DNA of 32,933 bases from a virus: the IMG/VR virus record IMGVR_UViG_3300044825_001094, positions 1 to 32,933 of that record. The stretch is one strand, 5' to 3'. Below are positions 1 through 7,600 of the stretch, one piece after another. Each line of letters opens with the position of its first letter. Position 1 is the stretch's first letter. The notes under the pieces were generated by a model, which was not told the DNA's origin, did no database searches, and worked only from the letters and a program-made list of their open reading frames with translations. A program made the translations under genes and the position numbers.

Positions 1-57
1 CAGTCGTTGGAAGAGATCCGTGATGCCGCGGCTGCGGCAGGGGGCAACTGCTCTTAG
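1..57 (+). other. Possible tail of upstream coding frame
   Basis: Frame 1 from the first base reads QSLEEIRDAAAAGGNCS and stops at 55-57. Its composition (acidic-helical, alanine-rich) and codons look more coding-like than the overlapping start of the next frame. It is either the 3' end of an upstream gene or the true upstream part of the following tail protein, separated from it by a one-base shift at the GGGGG run at 40-44. The stretch is too short to decide from this window. Confidence 0.3.
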
Positions 58-766
58 TGCTTTGATTGATGTTGATGTTTCTACTGATCCTCCTGCCGAC
101 GATGACGTTTTTGCTTGGGATGCTGACGCCCAGAAGTGGACTCCGGCATCTCTTGCCGCCGCAGGCGCTCAGTCAGCCTATACTCCTCCCCCATATTTTG
201 TACGCCCAATGTTTGTTGGTATTGATACAACTGGTTTGGATAATGCACATGGAACGCTTCCTTGGGATACGGCAGGAAACTGGGGCGACGTCACTCTTCC
301 TAAAGGAACTATGTCTGGTGGTTGGTGTGATAGAAGGGGAACCCTAAACGCCGTTGGTATTAGTGTTACCTCAACCCTATTGGGCCCAACAGAAGGCGTT
401 AAGTTTTTGTGTTACGCACTTGACGCAAACGGTAAATTCACGGGCAACCCTGTTTGGGAAGTCCCAATTTCAATTGGTACAACTACCGGGCCTATTGGTA
501 CCACCGTTGGACTCACACTTCCAGCTAATGGGTGTTGTCTGTTTATTCTTAATCCGTTTTCAAACACGAACTCGGTTACGATCAAACATTTTCAGCCAAC
601 AGGACCATATAACTTTGCCACAGTTGGTTTGAATGTGCGGCCGTCTTTGTTGTCAAACGCTGATCTAACAACGGCGCCCGATCTTACTAGCTATACTGTC
701 AACTCTGCTGTTGGTCCAGGAAGATTCGCCGCATCACAGCGAATGCCGTCCTTTTTCTTGAGGTGA
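20..766 (+). CDS. Minor tail protein, start uncertain
   Basis: A protein of about 248 residues with the tail-fibre linker pattern 'LIDVDVSTDPPADDDVFAWD' followed by 'KWTPASLAAAG', common at the start of phage tail proteins that display a beta-rich distal domain. The rest is rich in Thr, Gly and Asn with alternating hydrophobics, as in receptor-binding beta structures; no enzyme motif is visible. GTG at 20 or ATG at 23 could start it, with GGAAGAG at 9-15 as ribosome site. However, the frame is open to the window edge, and a one-base shift at the G-run 40-44 would join it to the coding-like upstream frame. The 5' end should be treated as unresolved. It heads a run of tail genes, and the next gene starts four bases after its stop. 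The role is inferred from context and linker pattern only. Confidence 0.6.
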   Translation: MMPRLRQGATALSALIDVDVSTDPPADDDVFAWDADAQKWTPASLAAAGAQSAYTPPPYFVRPMFVGIDTTGLDNAHGTLPWDTAGNWGDVTLPKGTMSGGWCDRRGTLNAVGISVTSTLLGPTEGVKFLCYALDANGKFTGNPVWEVPISIGTTTGPIGTTVGLTLPANGCCLFILNPFSNTNSVTIKHFQPTGPYNFATVGLNVRPSLLSNADLTTAPDLTSYTVNSAVGPGRFAASQRMPSFFLR

Positions 767-770
767 AAAA

Positions 771-962
771 ATGGCAACTAGAACAATTGCAATTGGAACC
801 CCTAGTTTCACGCTAGGTACAGCTGCAGGAGCAAGTTTGTTGGATGAAGATGACATGTCATCTAATTCCGCTACAGACGTTCCAAGTCAGCAGTCGGTAA
901 AAGCGTACGTCGATTCAAATTCCGGGTCCTCCGGTAATATTGACGGCGGAACATTCTTCTAA
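771..962 (+). CDS. Small tail fibre-associated protein
   Basis: A 63-residue protein with the pattern 'DDMSSNSATDVPSQQSVKAYVDS' split over residues 27-50. This resembles the 'D-DM-SDS-T-VPTQQSVK-YVD' element in many phage tail fibres and neck appendages. It ends in Gly-Gly-Thr-Phe-Phe, nearly the same C-terminus as the next gene product. The ribosome site GAGG lies over the end of the previous gene. The segment is usually embedded in larger fibre proteins, so a stand-alone version suggests a fibre split into small subunits or an adaptor. The family pattern is known; the stand-alone role is inferred. Confidence 0.65.
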   Translation: MATRTIAIGTPSFTLGTAAGASLLDEDDMSSNSATDVPSQQSVKAYVDSNSGSSGNIDGGTFF

Positions 963-985
963 AAAAGTTTCTGAAAGGACACATC

Positions 986-1438
986 ATGGCACGATTTCAG
1001 CTGAAGCGTGGTCTAAAATCAGCACTCCCAACTACCGGAATGCTAGCAGGCGAGCCTCTTGTCACTACTGATCGAGGAACTCTCCATGTGGCTACTGGTG
1101 CCACCACTAAACTTCCGGTTGTTCCGGCTATTGAGGATCTGACTGCTATTGGCGCGATTGACCCTGCAGCAGATCTCTTGATCATTCACGACGCTTCCGC
1201 CACAGGGCAGATGGAGCGCAAAGTTACCGTTGATGACTTTAAGACGGCGCTGAACATCCCATCTGGGAGCGCAGACGAGAAGGTAGCTGTTGTTTCCGGC
1301 GGAACCTCTGGGTATATTTGGGGGACCAATGGCACCGATGGTGTTGTTCGTCTGAATGCATCTTTGTCTTGGACTAAAGATGCTGGTAACGGTTTTGTGA
1401 CCATCGCGGTTGAAACGGTTGATGGAGGTACGTTCTAA
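986..1438 (+). CDS. Tail protein with Mtd_N-like N-terminus
   Basis: A 150-residue protein. The first 45 residues, 'MARFQLKRGLKSALPT' then 'LAGEPLVTTDRGTLHVATG', match the N-terminal beta-prism pattern of phage major tropism determinant and many tail fibres, which begin with a QxRRG-like strand and an 'aGE..vdtd...l.vhdG' segment. Residues 60-90 hold 'PAADLLIIHDASATGQMER', a second common fibre pattern. It ends in VDGGTF, like the 63-residue neighbour. The start ATG is supported by AAAGGA seven bases upstream. Probable role: a trimeric fibre or adaptor at the tail tip. No reverse transcriptase or template repeat is present, so there is no sign of a diversity-generating retroelement. Confidence 0.7.
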   Translation: MARFQLKRGLKSALPTTGMLAGEPLVTTDRGTLHVATGATTKLPVVPAIEDLTAIGAIDPAADLLIIHDASATGQMERKVTVDDFKTALNIPSGSADEKVAVVSGGTSGYIWGTNGTDGVVRLNASLSWTKDAGNGFVTIAVETVDGGTF

Positions 1439-1439
1439 C

Positions 1440-1670
1440 ATGGCTCTCCTCCGCTTCAAGAGGGGTACTAAGTCTCAGGTTGAAGCGGCGGCTACCGCCA
1501 GTACTCTCAACCAGGCAGAACCATACCTCGTTACCGATTCCACACAACCACTCCTAGTTGTTGGGCTTGGGGTGAACTCTTACGCAACATTCACCCCGAC
1601 CATTGTTCTTGCTAACGCAGCCGCAGTCCCAGCAGGGTACAAAGGCCTTATCGTTAGGTTGCCAGCATGA
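1440..1670 (+). CDS. Small tail protein with Mtd_N-like fold
   Basis: A 76-residue protein beginning 'MALLRFKRGTKSQVEAA' then 'LNQAEPYLVTDSTQPLLVVG', the same N-terminal pattern as the preceding gene. It is essentially that domain alone plus a short strand. An in-frame upstream ATG at 1410 lies inside the previous gene; ATG 1440 is preferred because GGAGGT at 1424-1429 sits nine bases upstream and the family motif begins there. Its stop overlaps the start of the esterase gene, suggesting translational coupling. It may be a trimerisation base for the following enzyme-bearing protein. Confidence 0.65.
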   Translation: MALLRFKRGTKSQVEAAATASTLNQAEPYLVTDSTQPLLVVGLGVNSYATFTPTIVLANAAAVPAGYKGLIVRLPA

Positions 1671-3505
1671 CCCTTCTTTACCAGAGTAAAGCATTTACGG
1701 CTAACTCCACTATTGACCCCCCGATGCCTGGATCTGGAGGCGTCGGTGATGTTGGAACCGCAACTAACGGTAAGTATGATGTTGGTTATAACAATATCCG
1801 CTTTGGCACCTATGCGATGGCTACCAGAACGTTGGAGACAATTCGATTTGTCGACAATAGTCTTGGTGGTGAGCCTCAATGGGAAATCATTCTTGGGGCT
1901 GAGCCAAATAAAACTGCGCCTGTAGTTCGTAACGGCCCATATTCTGTAAAGTTTTACTTTAGACAAACTTCAACTGCATCAACGGTTACTCAGCCAATCA
2001 TGAAATTTATGAATGGTGCTACAACGCAATATTCTCTGGTTTCAGTTGAACAAACAAGGCCTGCGTTTTCTGGTCTTGGTGGTGGAGTGACAGCAATGTC
2101 GCCCGCAACAGGCATGTTCCGTTACGAACTACAGGTCGATCCTGCCGCATCTCCAAAGTGTACTTTGAATATTTATGTTGAAGACTCAACAACTGTTCAT
2201 CGGACACTTACTGCAAGCCCAACAGATGTGTCAATCGACCGTCTTGTTATTGGTCACTATATTTCTGGTAATTATTCCTCAAGCGAGGTTGTTTACTCAA
2301 ATATTGAGGTTTATGACACCTACAACTTTGATGGAAACGTAAATACACCGACCACAACACCATCGTATCCTACAAAATACAACTATAATCCATCAACTTT
2401 TAAAACTGACCCTCAAAATACTCTGGTTGCTGGTGTTGATTACACTGTACATGCCAACCTTAGCTACACCACCGCGGGCACGTTTAATCGGTTTCTAGAT
2501 CTTTATATTCCAACTGGAACCCCCCCTGCGGATGGTTGGCCAGTTGTTGTTTGGGCACACTCAGGATTCTTCACTAATGGTTCCAGAACAGATCTTCCAC
2601 CAGCTTGGCGAGATGATCTTATTTCTGCTGGGTATGCTGTAGCAACAGTTGAATACGTTCTATCAAACGTTACCGCTCTAGCGTATGACGAGTATGGCGG
2701 GGCTAGTAACCATGGCGGTCGTTATCCGTCGCATATTGTTGACTTTAAGCGTGCTTGCGCCTGGCTTCGTGATCAAACCACCTACAACATTGACGGGCTT
2801 CGAATGTTTTCTACTGGTTATTCGGCTGGTGGAAAAATTGCTTTGGATGCGGCGTCAACCAGGGATCTTTCTACTGACACTGTTGGTAATCCACTGAGTC
2901 TTCTAGCCTGCACAAGTGCTAGCCCGACAAAACCTTGGTCTGATGGGTATACTGGTCCGGACCCTATGTTTTTGGGGTGCCTTGTTTATTGCGCTCCAGT
3001 TGACATGGATCTTGCTAATGCTTGGGATCCAACTTACCCAACAAGCGGTAGTGTTATTAAACTCCTAGCTTACCGGGCCTTCCAAGGATTGACTGCAAAT
3101 GGAACACCGGCGCCAGCTATGCCACAACAGAACACTGCTTTACATATTGCAAACAATGCGGCAAATCTCTGCCCTATTGCGTATGTGAAAGGCGCATCCG
3201 ATTATCTAGTTCACTGGGAGCATGAAAATGCTCTTGCCGCAGCTATGAGTACTCATGCTGCATCAATTCCGGCGCCAGCAGCAGGGGCTAAATACACACG
3301 TATTGATTCCCCAAACAATCATCCGAAAGCTGCTGATGTTTATAGTGTGGATGACCTTCTTAATTGGATGAATCCTTTGCTTTCGGCAAGTTATCCTTAT
3401 ACTGGGCCAACCGTGAGCTACTATAATGGAACGACGGAAGTTACTGGCACTCTACATTATTACGATGGAACAACCGAGATTCCAGTCACCCTAGAAGTTT
3501 CATAG
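1667..3505 (+). CDS. Tail-associated alpha/beta-hydrolase (esterase)
   Basis: A 612-residue protein. Residues about 1-240 are a beta-rich, lectin-like region. From about 255 to 575 there is an alpha/beta-hydrolase of the carboxylesterase / feruloyl-esterase-like type: 'RFLDLYIPTG', the oxyanion strand 'WPVVVWAHSGFF', nucleophile elbow GYSAGG with Ser386, Asp512 in 'KGASDYLVHWEHE', and His552 in 'NNHPKAADVY'. The triad order and spacing fit an active enzyme. The C-terminus carries two copies of a 'YYNGTTEVTGTL / YYDGTTEIPVTL' repeat resembling the start of the gene at 4878. As a virion protein it probably removes ester groups (acyl or acetyl) from a host surface polymer or lipid during adsorption; the substrate is not visible. 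It overlaps the previous stop by four bases. Confidence 0.8.
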   Translation: MTLLYQSKAFTANSTIDPPMPGSGGVGDVGTATNGKYDVGYNNIRFGTYAMATRTLETIRFVDNSLGGEPQWEIILGAEPNKTAPVVRNGPYSVKFYFRQTSTASTVTQPIMKFMNGATTQYSLVSVEQTRPAFSGLGGGVTAMSPATGMFRYELQVDPAASPKCTLNIYVEDSTTVHRTLTASPTDVSIDRLVIGHYISGNYSSSEVVYSNIEVYDTYNFDGNVNTPTTTPSYPTKYNYNPSTFKTDPQNTLVAGVDYTVHANLSYTTAGTFNRFLDLYIPTGTPPADGWPVVVWAHSGFFTNGSRTDLPPAWRDDLISAGYAVATVEYVLSNVTALAYDEYGGASNHGGRYPSHIVDFKRACAWLRDQTTYNIDGLRMFSTGYSAGGKIALDAASTRDLSTDTVGNPLSLLACTSASPTKPWSDGYTGPDPMFLGCLVYCAPVDMDLANAWDPTYPTSGSVIKLLAYRAFQGLTANGTPAPAMPQQNTALHIANNAANLCPIAYVKGASDYLVHWEHENALAAAMSTHAASIPAPAAGAKYTRIDSPNNHPKAADVYSVDDLLNWMNPLLSASYPYTGPTVSYYNGTTEVTGTLHYYDGTTEIPVTLEVS

Positions 3506-3513
3506 GAGGAACA

Positions 3514-3762
3514 ATGCCCGCACCAGAATCAGCAACAGTTAGGGTCTTCACTGCTGCTCGAATGCAGGAGATCGAAGACAATTGTGTTGTCTCTGCTTAT
3601 ATCGAGGTTGGCGAAGACTCTGCACGAAACCTGATTCTCGTTAAGAATAACGGGATTCAGATCAACGTAGGTAATGTTGGAGGTACGGGTACAGTTGTAG
3701 TAGACCCCAACCCGACCAACCAGCCAGGACTAGTGACGCAAGTCGTCCAGGAGGTAGTGTAA
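3514..3762 (+). CDS. Small tail protein, paralog of 17514 N-terminus
   Basis: An 82-residue protein. Residues 7-60 ('ATVRVFTAARMQEIED', 'NLILVKNNG', 'NVGNVGGTG') match the first 50 residues of the C1q-like protein starting at 17514, so the two share an anchoring domain. Here the domain stands alone with a Pro/Val-rich tail ending 'VTQVVQEVV'. The strong ribosome site AGGAGG precedes ATG. Its last base is the first base of the next start codon, and that next gene carries collagen-like triplets. The pair together therefore mirrors the anchor-collagen-globule layout of 17514. The probable role is fibre attachment; this is inference from the paralogy. Confidence 0.65.
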   Translation: MPAPESATVRVFTAARMQEIEDNCVVSAYIEVGEDSARNLILVKNNGIQINVGNVGGTGTVVVDPNPTNQPGLVTQVVQEVV

Positions 3763-4874
3763 TGGCCGCAATCATCCCCCCTAACAATGTGGTAGCTGGC
3801 GATAACCGACACGTCGCTTTTCATAACGACATCGCAGACGTCTTGACTGACCATAAAAGCCGTCTTGATGGCATTGATGCAGCTTTTCCTACACTTCGCG
3901 GCTATCTTAATACCACAGATGATCTCCCGATGCCTGGTTCTCTTGGGGATATGTATGCTATTGGTGAGGACATGGCTCTGTACTACTGGGGCGTTAAAGA
4001 TCCTGATCCGTCACCGGCTTGGCATTTTTCTGGAACTATTCGAGGACCTCAGGGCCCCCCAGGACCTTCTGGGACAATCATTGGTATTCTTCCAGCTGGA
4101 ACTAATCCGCCTTCTGGTGCCCCAATCAACTCTTTGTGGTGGGTTGCAGACAGTGGAGTGATCGTTCCGCCGACAGATTTCACCCCAACGTTTGTTGGAT
4201 CAGCCGCCGTTGTTACAAATAACTCAACCGCTACGGTTCCCGTTACCGATTCCGGAATCACCACCCAGGCCGATGATGTGGCCGTTCTCTGTGTCGTTCA
4301 TGGTTCCGGGGTTACGATCCCAACGCCTTCTGGGTGGGAGAACCCAACCGCAGTGGACGCCGCGTATACTCGAACTGTGGATGGAAACCTAACCGCGACC
4401 ATCTTCACTAGGGTCTGCCCTAACGCTATGGGTAACGTTTCTGTTGCTGCGGGCGCCTCGGTCAAACTTAGTGCCTCGTTGATGGTATTTCGTAATGTCA
4501 CTCTTGGCACTGGCGGAGTGGGCTCCGCTATCAGCTCTGTAATCACAACCACAGATTCGCTTACGCGTGCCGCACCAACACTTACGCCGACTGTCAACTC
4601 CATTGTTTGTGGGTTCTACTTTGACCGATACGGTCCGACACAGACCACCCCGCTTGCTGCTAGCGTTGATAAACCCGCGGCGTTTACAATTGCCTCAGCG
4701 GCTGGCGTTAGCCAAACCGGAAGTAGCGGTATTGTTTCTTCCCAGGGCGCTTACGACTTGACGGTGGCTGCCAATGCATCGCGCCCATCTGGGACACAAG
4801 ACTGGGTTAAGACCGGCCCTATGGCCAGTCAGTTGGGAGCCTTTACACTGGCCTTGGCAAAGAGGACGGTATAA
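3762..4874 (+). CDS. Collagen-like minor tail protein
   Basis: A 370-residue protein. The N-terminal 90 residues contain 'LPMPGSLGDMYAIGEDMALY', similar to the 'dLp..g..GD.Y.v..d..lYvW' segment of many phage tail proteins. Residues 94-104 are short collagen-like triplets (RGPQGPPGPSG). A linker follows, then about 215 residues of Thr/Ser/Val-rich beta sequence ('FVGSAAVVTNNSTATVPV', 'APTLTPTVNSIVCGFYFDR') that looks like a jelly-roll or Ig-like display domain. No catalytic motif is seen. It begins on the last base of the previous stop (TAATG), consistent with coupling. Likely a trimeric tail fibre that contributes to binding. Confidence 0.7.
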   Translation: MAAIIPPNNVVAGDNRHVAFHNDIADVLTDHKSRLDGIDAAFPTLRGYLNTTDDLPMPGSLGDMYAIGEDMALYYWGVKDPDPSPAWHFSGTIRGPQGPPGPSGTIIGILPAGTNPPSGAPINSLWWVADSGVIVPPTDFTPTFVGSAAVVTNNSTATVPVTDSGITTQADDVAVLCVVHGSGVTIPTPSGWENPTAVDAAYTRTVDGNLTATIFTRVCPNAMGNVSVAAGASVKLSASLMVFRNVTLGTGGVGSAISSVITTTDSLTRAAPTLTPTVNSIVCGFYFDRYGPTQTTPLAASVDKPAAFTIASAAGVSQTGSSGIVSSQGAYDLTVAANASRPSGTQDWVKTGPMASQLGAFTLALAKRTV

Positions 4875-4877
4875 CTT

Positions 4878-6821
4878 ATGAGTGTAAAGTTGTGGAATGG
4901 AACGGCGCTAGTTAGCGGTACGGTTAGACTTGCTGATGGCACGGGAGGACCAAATCAGCCTGTTGGTGAAATTCTTCAATGGCCCTGGGTTGGAGGCGCC
5001 GATCTAGTTGGCGAACTTAAGCCGGTAGCTTACGGTGGCGCTAGAGGTTTTGGCGGTAACGAGTTTGCCAACAACACAATCTATGCAGCTAATGCTTTCT
5101 TTAATGACACAAGGCTATCCCTACTTAGCGACCGACTTATCGGGGCCGTTGATCTTAGAATTCTAACTGGAACCGCTGGACCCGAAAAACTGGTCCTAAG
5201 CTATAATAGCACAGTTACATATTCTGGTGGAACAGGGTCTGTTGCCTCTCTGACGGAAGCTAACTGGAACACGGCCGTAATTCCTTCTCCAGTTGGTGGC
5301 GCAGACCAACCAGCAACTTTCTGGGACAACCCAACATATCCGGAAAAGAGTATTGCTCCGGAGTGGGTTGGCAAACAGATTCTTGCCCCTCTCATCAGAG
5401 ATGCAAATGCTCTAACGCCGTTTATCAACTGGGTTACTGCGCATCCTGGAACAAACAACCAGATCATTGGGGTAAGCGACACATATTCACACTGCGTTGC
5501 TATGGAAGCCGCAAACATGTACGCCATGCAGAGGTGGGGAAGTTCTACCCCAACGCTAAGTGACTTACAAACTGCTGCCGCTGATGGTATGTATGGTGTT
5601 CTTGTTTCGTCAACATACCTTACAGGAACCATGGTCACTAACGCAAAGGGCGTTGGGCTTAAAGTCTGGGTGTATAACGCCGATACTGCTGCTCTTGTTG
5701 ATTCATATACTTCTATGGGCGTTGATGGTATTTACACGACAACTCCGATTGCTGCTTTGACCGGAACTATTCCTCCACCCCCACCCAGTGCTAATAAGAC
5801 AATCTGGGGTTATGACTCGGAGAGTTGGGCTGACGTTCAAGGTAAAATGGCGGATGGATTGCTCACACCGAGAATTATTCGAAGCTATAACGGTGGTTCC
5901 ACCACAGCAAACCCCGATATCAACACCGATATGCGCGGTCGAAGAGACCCACAAGGAAACTATATTGCCATCTGGGATAGCGTTAAACCAGCTATGTCAA
6001 TTATGAAATCGGCTGTTGAACGGGAAAATCTTGCTGTTAGGATTACTAATTACCTAACAACAAACATTCCTAAGGGACAGCATGTTTACCTGACCATCTG
6101 GCACGAACCAGAAGAGACCTCGGCAACCACTGCGTACCAGTGGCGAGATCATTTCTCTTCTCTGTCGGCTTGGCAGGATGCTTGGCGAGCAGCCCATACC
6201 GCTTTGTATGAGAAATTTGTTCTCGCAAGAGCTGACGGTCATAAATTCTTTGTCACACCACTTATTTGTGACTGGACAATTTGGAATACCAGCAAAGGCT
6301 CGGCCACGTCCTGGTATCCTCTTAGCTGGACTACATATGATGTAATGGGTTGGGATATTTACCCAACTGGTCAGGAAACAAGTACGACGAACAAACAAAT
6401 TTGTCGTCTTTGGTGCGATGCCGATTACATGCCAGTAGCATACACAAACAGGTCAAGCACAGAAAACCCGAATGGTCAGGGTTGGTACGCTATCGAAACA
6501 GCCGCAAAGATGGCTCGAGATAGAAACAAACCTTGGGGTAGTGGCGAGTGTGGTTTGGTTAAAGGTTACCCAGCCGGTAGTTCTTACTACCGATATTCTG
6601 GACGTCAAAGAGCACAGCGCTTCCTTGATATGATTCAGCATATGAGTAATCTTCCCAATCCTCCACTAATCTGGAGTTGGTATGATGCTGGAGGCTGCAC
6701 TCTAACTAATGGTGGCGACCCAGCTGGTAGTGGCGGTGGGGATAATTGGCCTTCGGGCTTGTCTATTGCCGCTTGGAATACAACGCTTACACCATCTTAC
6801 AACGGAGTTCCAGCACCATGA
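4878..6821 (+). CDS. Minor tail protein: decayed GDPD plus glycosidase
   Basis: A 647-residue protein. Residues 1-30 hold a duplicated 'VKLWNGTALVSGTVRLADG' strand repeat, typical of actinophage tail proteins. Residues about 50-300 have the outline of a glycerophosphodiester phosphodiesterase barrel, ending with the typical 'GLKVWVYNADTAALVDSYTS' then 'GVDGIYTTTP'. The usual His-Arg, Glu-x-Asp and second His are replaced by YGGARG, VDLR and SYN, so this half looks inactive. After a polyproline linker, residues about 310-640 form a second barrel with GH26-like signs: 'YLTIWHEPEE' gives a candidate acid/base (Glu410) and 'WGSGECGL' a candidate nucleophile (Glu557). It probably binds with the first half and cuts a surface glycan with the second; the substrate is unknown. 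Confidence 0.7.
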   Translation: MSVKLWNGTALVSGTVRLADGTGGPNQPVGEILQWPWVGGADLVGELKPVAYGGARGFGGNEFANNTIYAANAFFNDTRLSLLSDRLIGAVDLRILTGTAGPEKLVLSYNSTVTYSGGTGSVASLTEANWNTAVIPSPVGGADQPATFWDNPTYPEKSIAPEWVGKQILAPLIRDANALTPFINWVTAHPGTNNQIIGVSDTYSHCVAMEAANMYAMQRWGSSTPTLSDLQTAAADGMYGVLVSSTYLTGTMVTNAKGVGLKVWVYNADTAALVDSYTSMGVDGIYTTTPIAALTGTIPPPPPSANKTIWGYDSESWADVQGKMADGLLTPRIIRSYNGGSTTANPDINTDMRGRRDPQGNYIAIWDSVKPAMSIMKSAVERENLAVRITNYLTTNIPKGQHVYLTIWHEPEETSATTAYQWRDHFSSLSAWQDAWRAAHTALYEKFVLARADGHKFFVTPLICDWTIWNTSKGSATSWYPLSWTTYDVMGWDIYPTGQETSTTNKQICRLWCDADYMPVAYTNRSSTENPNGQGWYAIETAAKMARDRNKPWGSGECGLVKGYPAGSSYYRYSGRQRAQRFLDMIQHMSNLPNPPLIWSWYDAGGCTLTNGGDPAGSGGGDNWPSGLSIAAWNTTLTPSYNGVPAP

Positions 6822-7234
6822 GTAGAATCCGAACGTACTCTGAGCTAGCTAGATTCTCAACTTTTGAGGACCGCTTTGATTACTTAAATCTAGCCGGGGA
6901 AGTTGGCCAGAGTACGTTCGGATTCGATAGGTACCTTAACCAAAGGTTCTATCAGTCTCATGAGTGGAAAACCGCTAGGCGACACGTAATTGTGCGGGAT
7001 AATGGATGTGACCTCGGCATCGAAGGCTACAACATTCACGCCGAAATCCTTATCCATCACATCAATCCGATGGTCGGAGACGATATTCGTCATGGGGAGG
7101 AATGGATCATTGACCCTGAATTCCTCATTACAACGACCAAAAGAACTCACAACGCCATTCATTTCGGCGACAAAAGTCTTCTTGTGCCTCAGATTGTGGT
7201 CGAAAGACTACCTGGGGACACGAAACTCTGGTAA
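6818..7234 (+). CDS. HNH endonuclease-like protein
   Basis: A 138-residue protein with the phage HNH arrangement: 'ILIHHINPM' (His80-His81), then 'DPEFLITTTKRTHNAIHFGD' (His111, Asn112, His115). It lacks the zinc-binding Cys pairs of some HNH proteins, as do many phage members. ATG 6818 is chosen because it overlaps the previous stop as ATGA; the frame is open further upstream, but those residues are a shadow of the previous gene. The gene sits between tail fibres and head genes, near the terminase. It could be an HNH protein assisting packaging or a free-standing homing nuclease. The context close to terL favours the first, without proof. Confidence 0.75.
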   Translation: MSRIRTYSELARFSTFEDRFDYLNLAGEVGQSTFGFDRYLNQRFYQSHEWKTARRHVIVRDNGCDLGIEGYNIHAEILIHHINPMVGDDIRHGEEWIIDPEFLITTTKRTHNAIHFGDKSLLVPQIVVERLPGDTKLW

Positions 7235-7252
7235 CTCGAAAGGGGGTTGGCC

Positions 7253-7600
7253 ATGGAAGCAAGCATTCTCAACAGCACTAAGAAAGTCCTGGGTCTTGAT
7301 GAAGGGTACGATGCGTTTGATCTAGACGTCATGACCTTCATCAATTCCGCGTTGGCGACGCTGGATCAGCTTGGCATTGGCCCAGCAGGCGGACTAGTCA
7401 TTGACGGTCCTGATGAAACCTGGGCTGACCTCTCGTTGCCAGACAACCAACTAGGTCTTGCGAAGACCTACCTCTTCCTCAAAGTTCGAATGTTGTTCGA
7501 TCCACCTGCAACCTCTTTTGCGATCAATGCTTTCAATGAGCAGATCAAAGAAGTTGAGTGGCGGCTGAACATCTTTAGTGAAACGGAGCCGGCCCCATGA
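7253..7600 (+). CDS. Head-tail connector (gp6-like)
   Basis: A 115-residue helical protein with the pattern of the phage gp6-like head-tail connector family: 'SILNSTKKVLGLDEGYDAFD' at the start, 'INSALATLDQLGIGP' in the middle, and 'AKTYLFLKVRMLFDPP' then 'IKEVEWRLNI' at the end. Members form the ring below the portal. ATG 7253 has GAAAGGGGG at 7238-7246 upstream; TTG 7247 is less likely. Such genes usually lie just after the capsid gene, but here it lies before terL, with the usual slot held by the genes at 14589 and 14902. The stop overlaps the next start (ATGA). Confidence 0.75.
   Translation: MEASILNSTKKVLGLDEGYDAFDLDVMTFINSALATLDQLGIGPAGGLVIDGPDETWADLSLPDNQLGLAKTYLFLKVRMLFDPPATSFAINAFNEQIKEVEWRLNIFSETEPAP

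Noticed and set aside
986-1670. Diversity-generating retroelement target
   Set aside because: The proteins have an Mtd_N-like start, but no reverse transcriptase, template repeat or variable C-type lectin end is present.
3415-3430. TATAAT-like sequence (CTATAATGGA) in the esterase gene
   Set aside because: It encodes Tyr-Tyr-Asn-Gly in a protein repeat and lacks the TACACC block of the intergenic elements.
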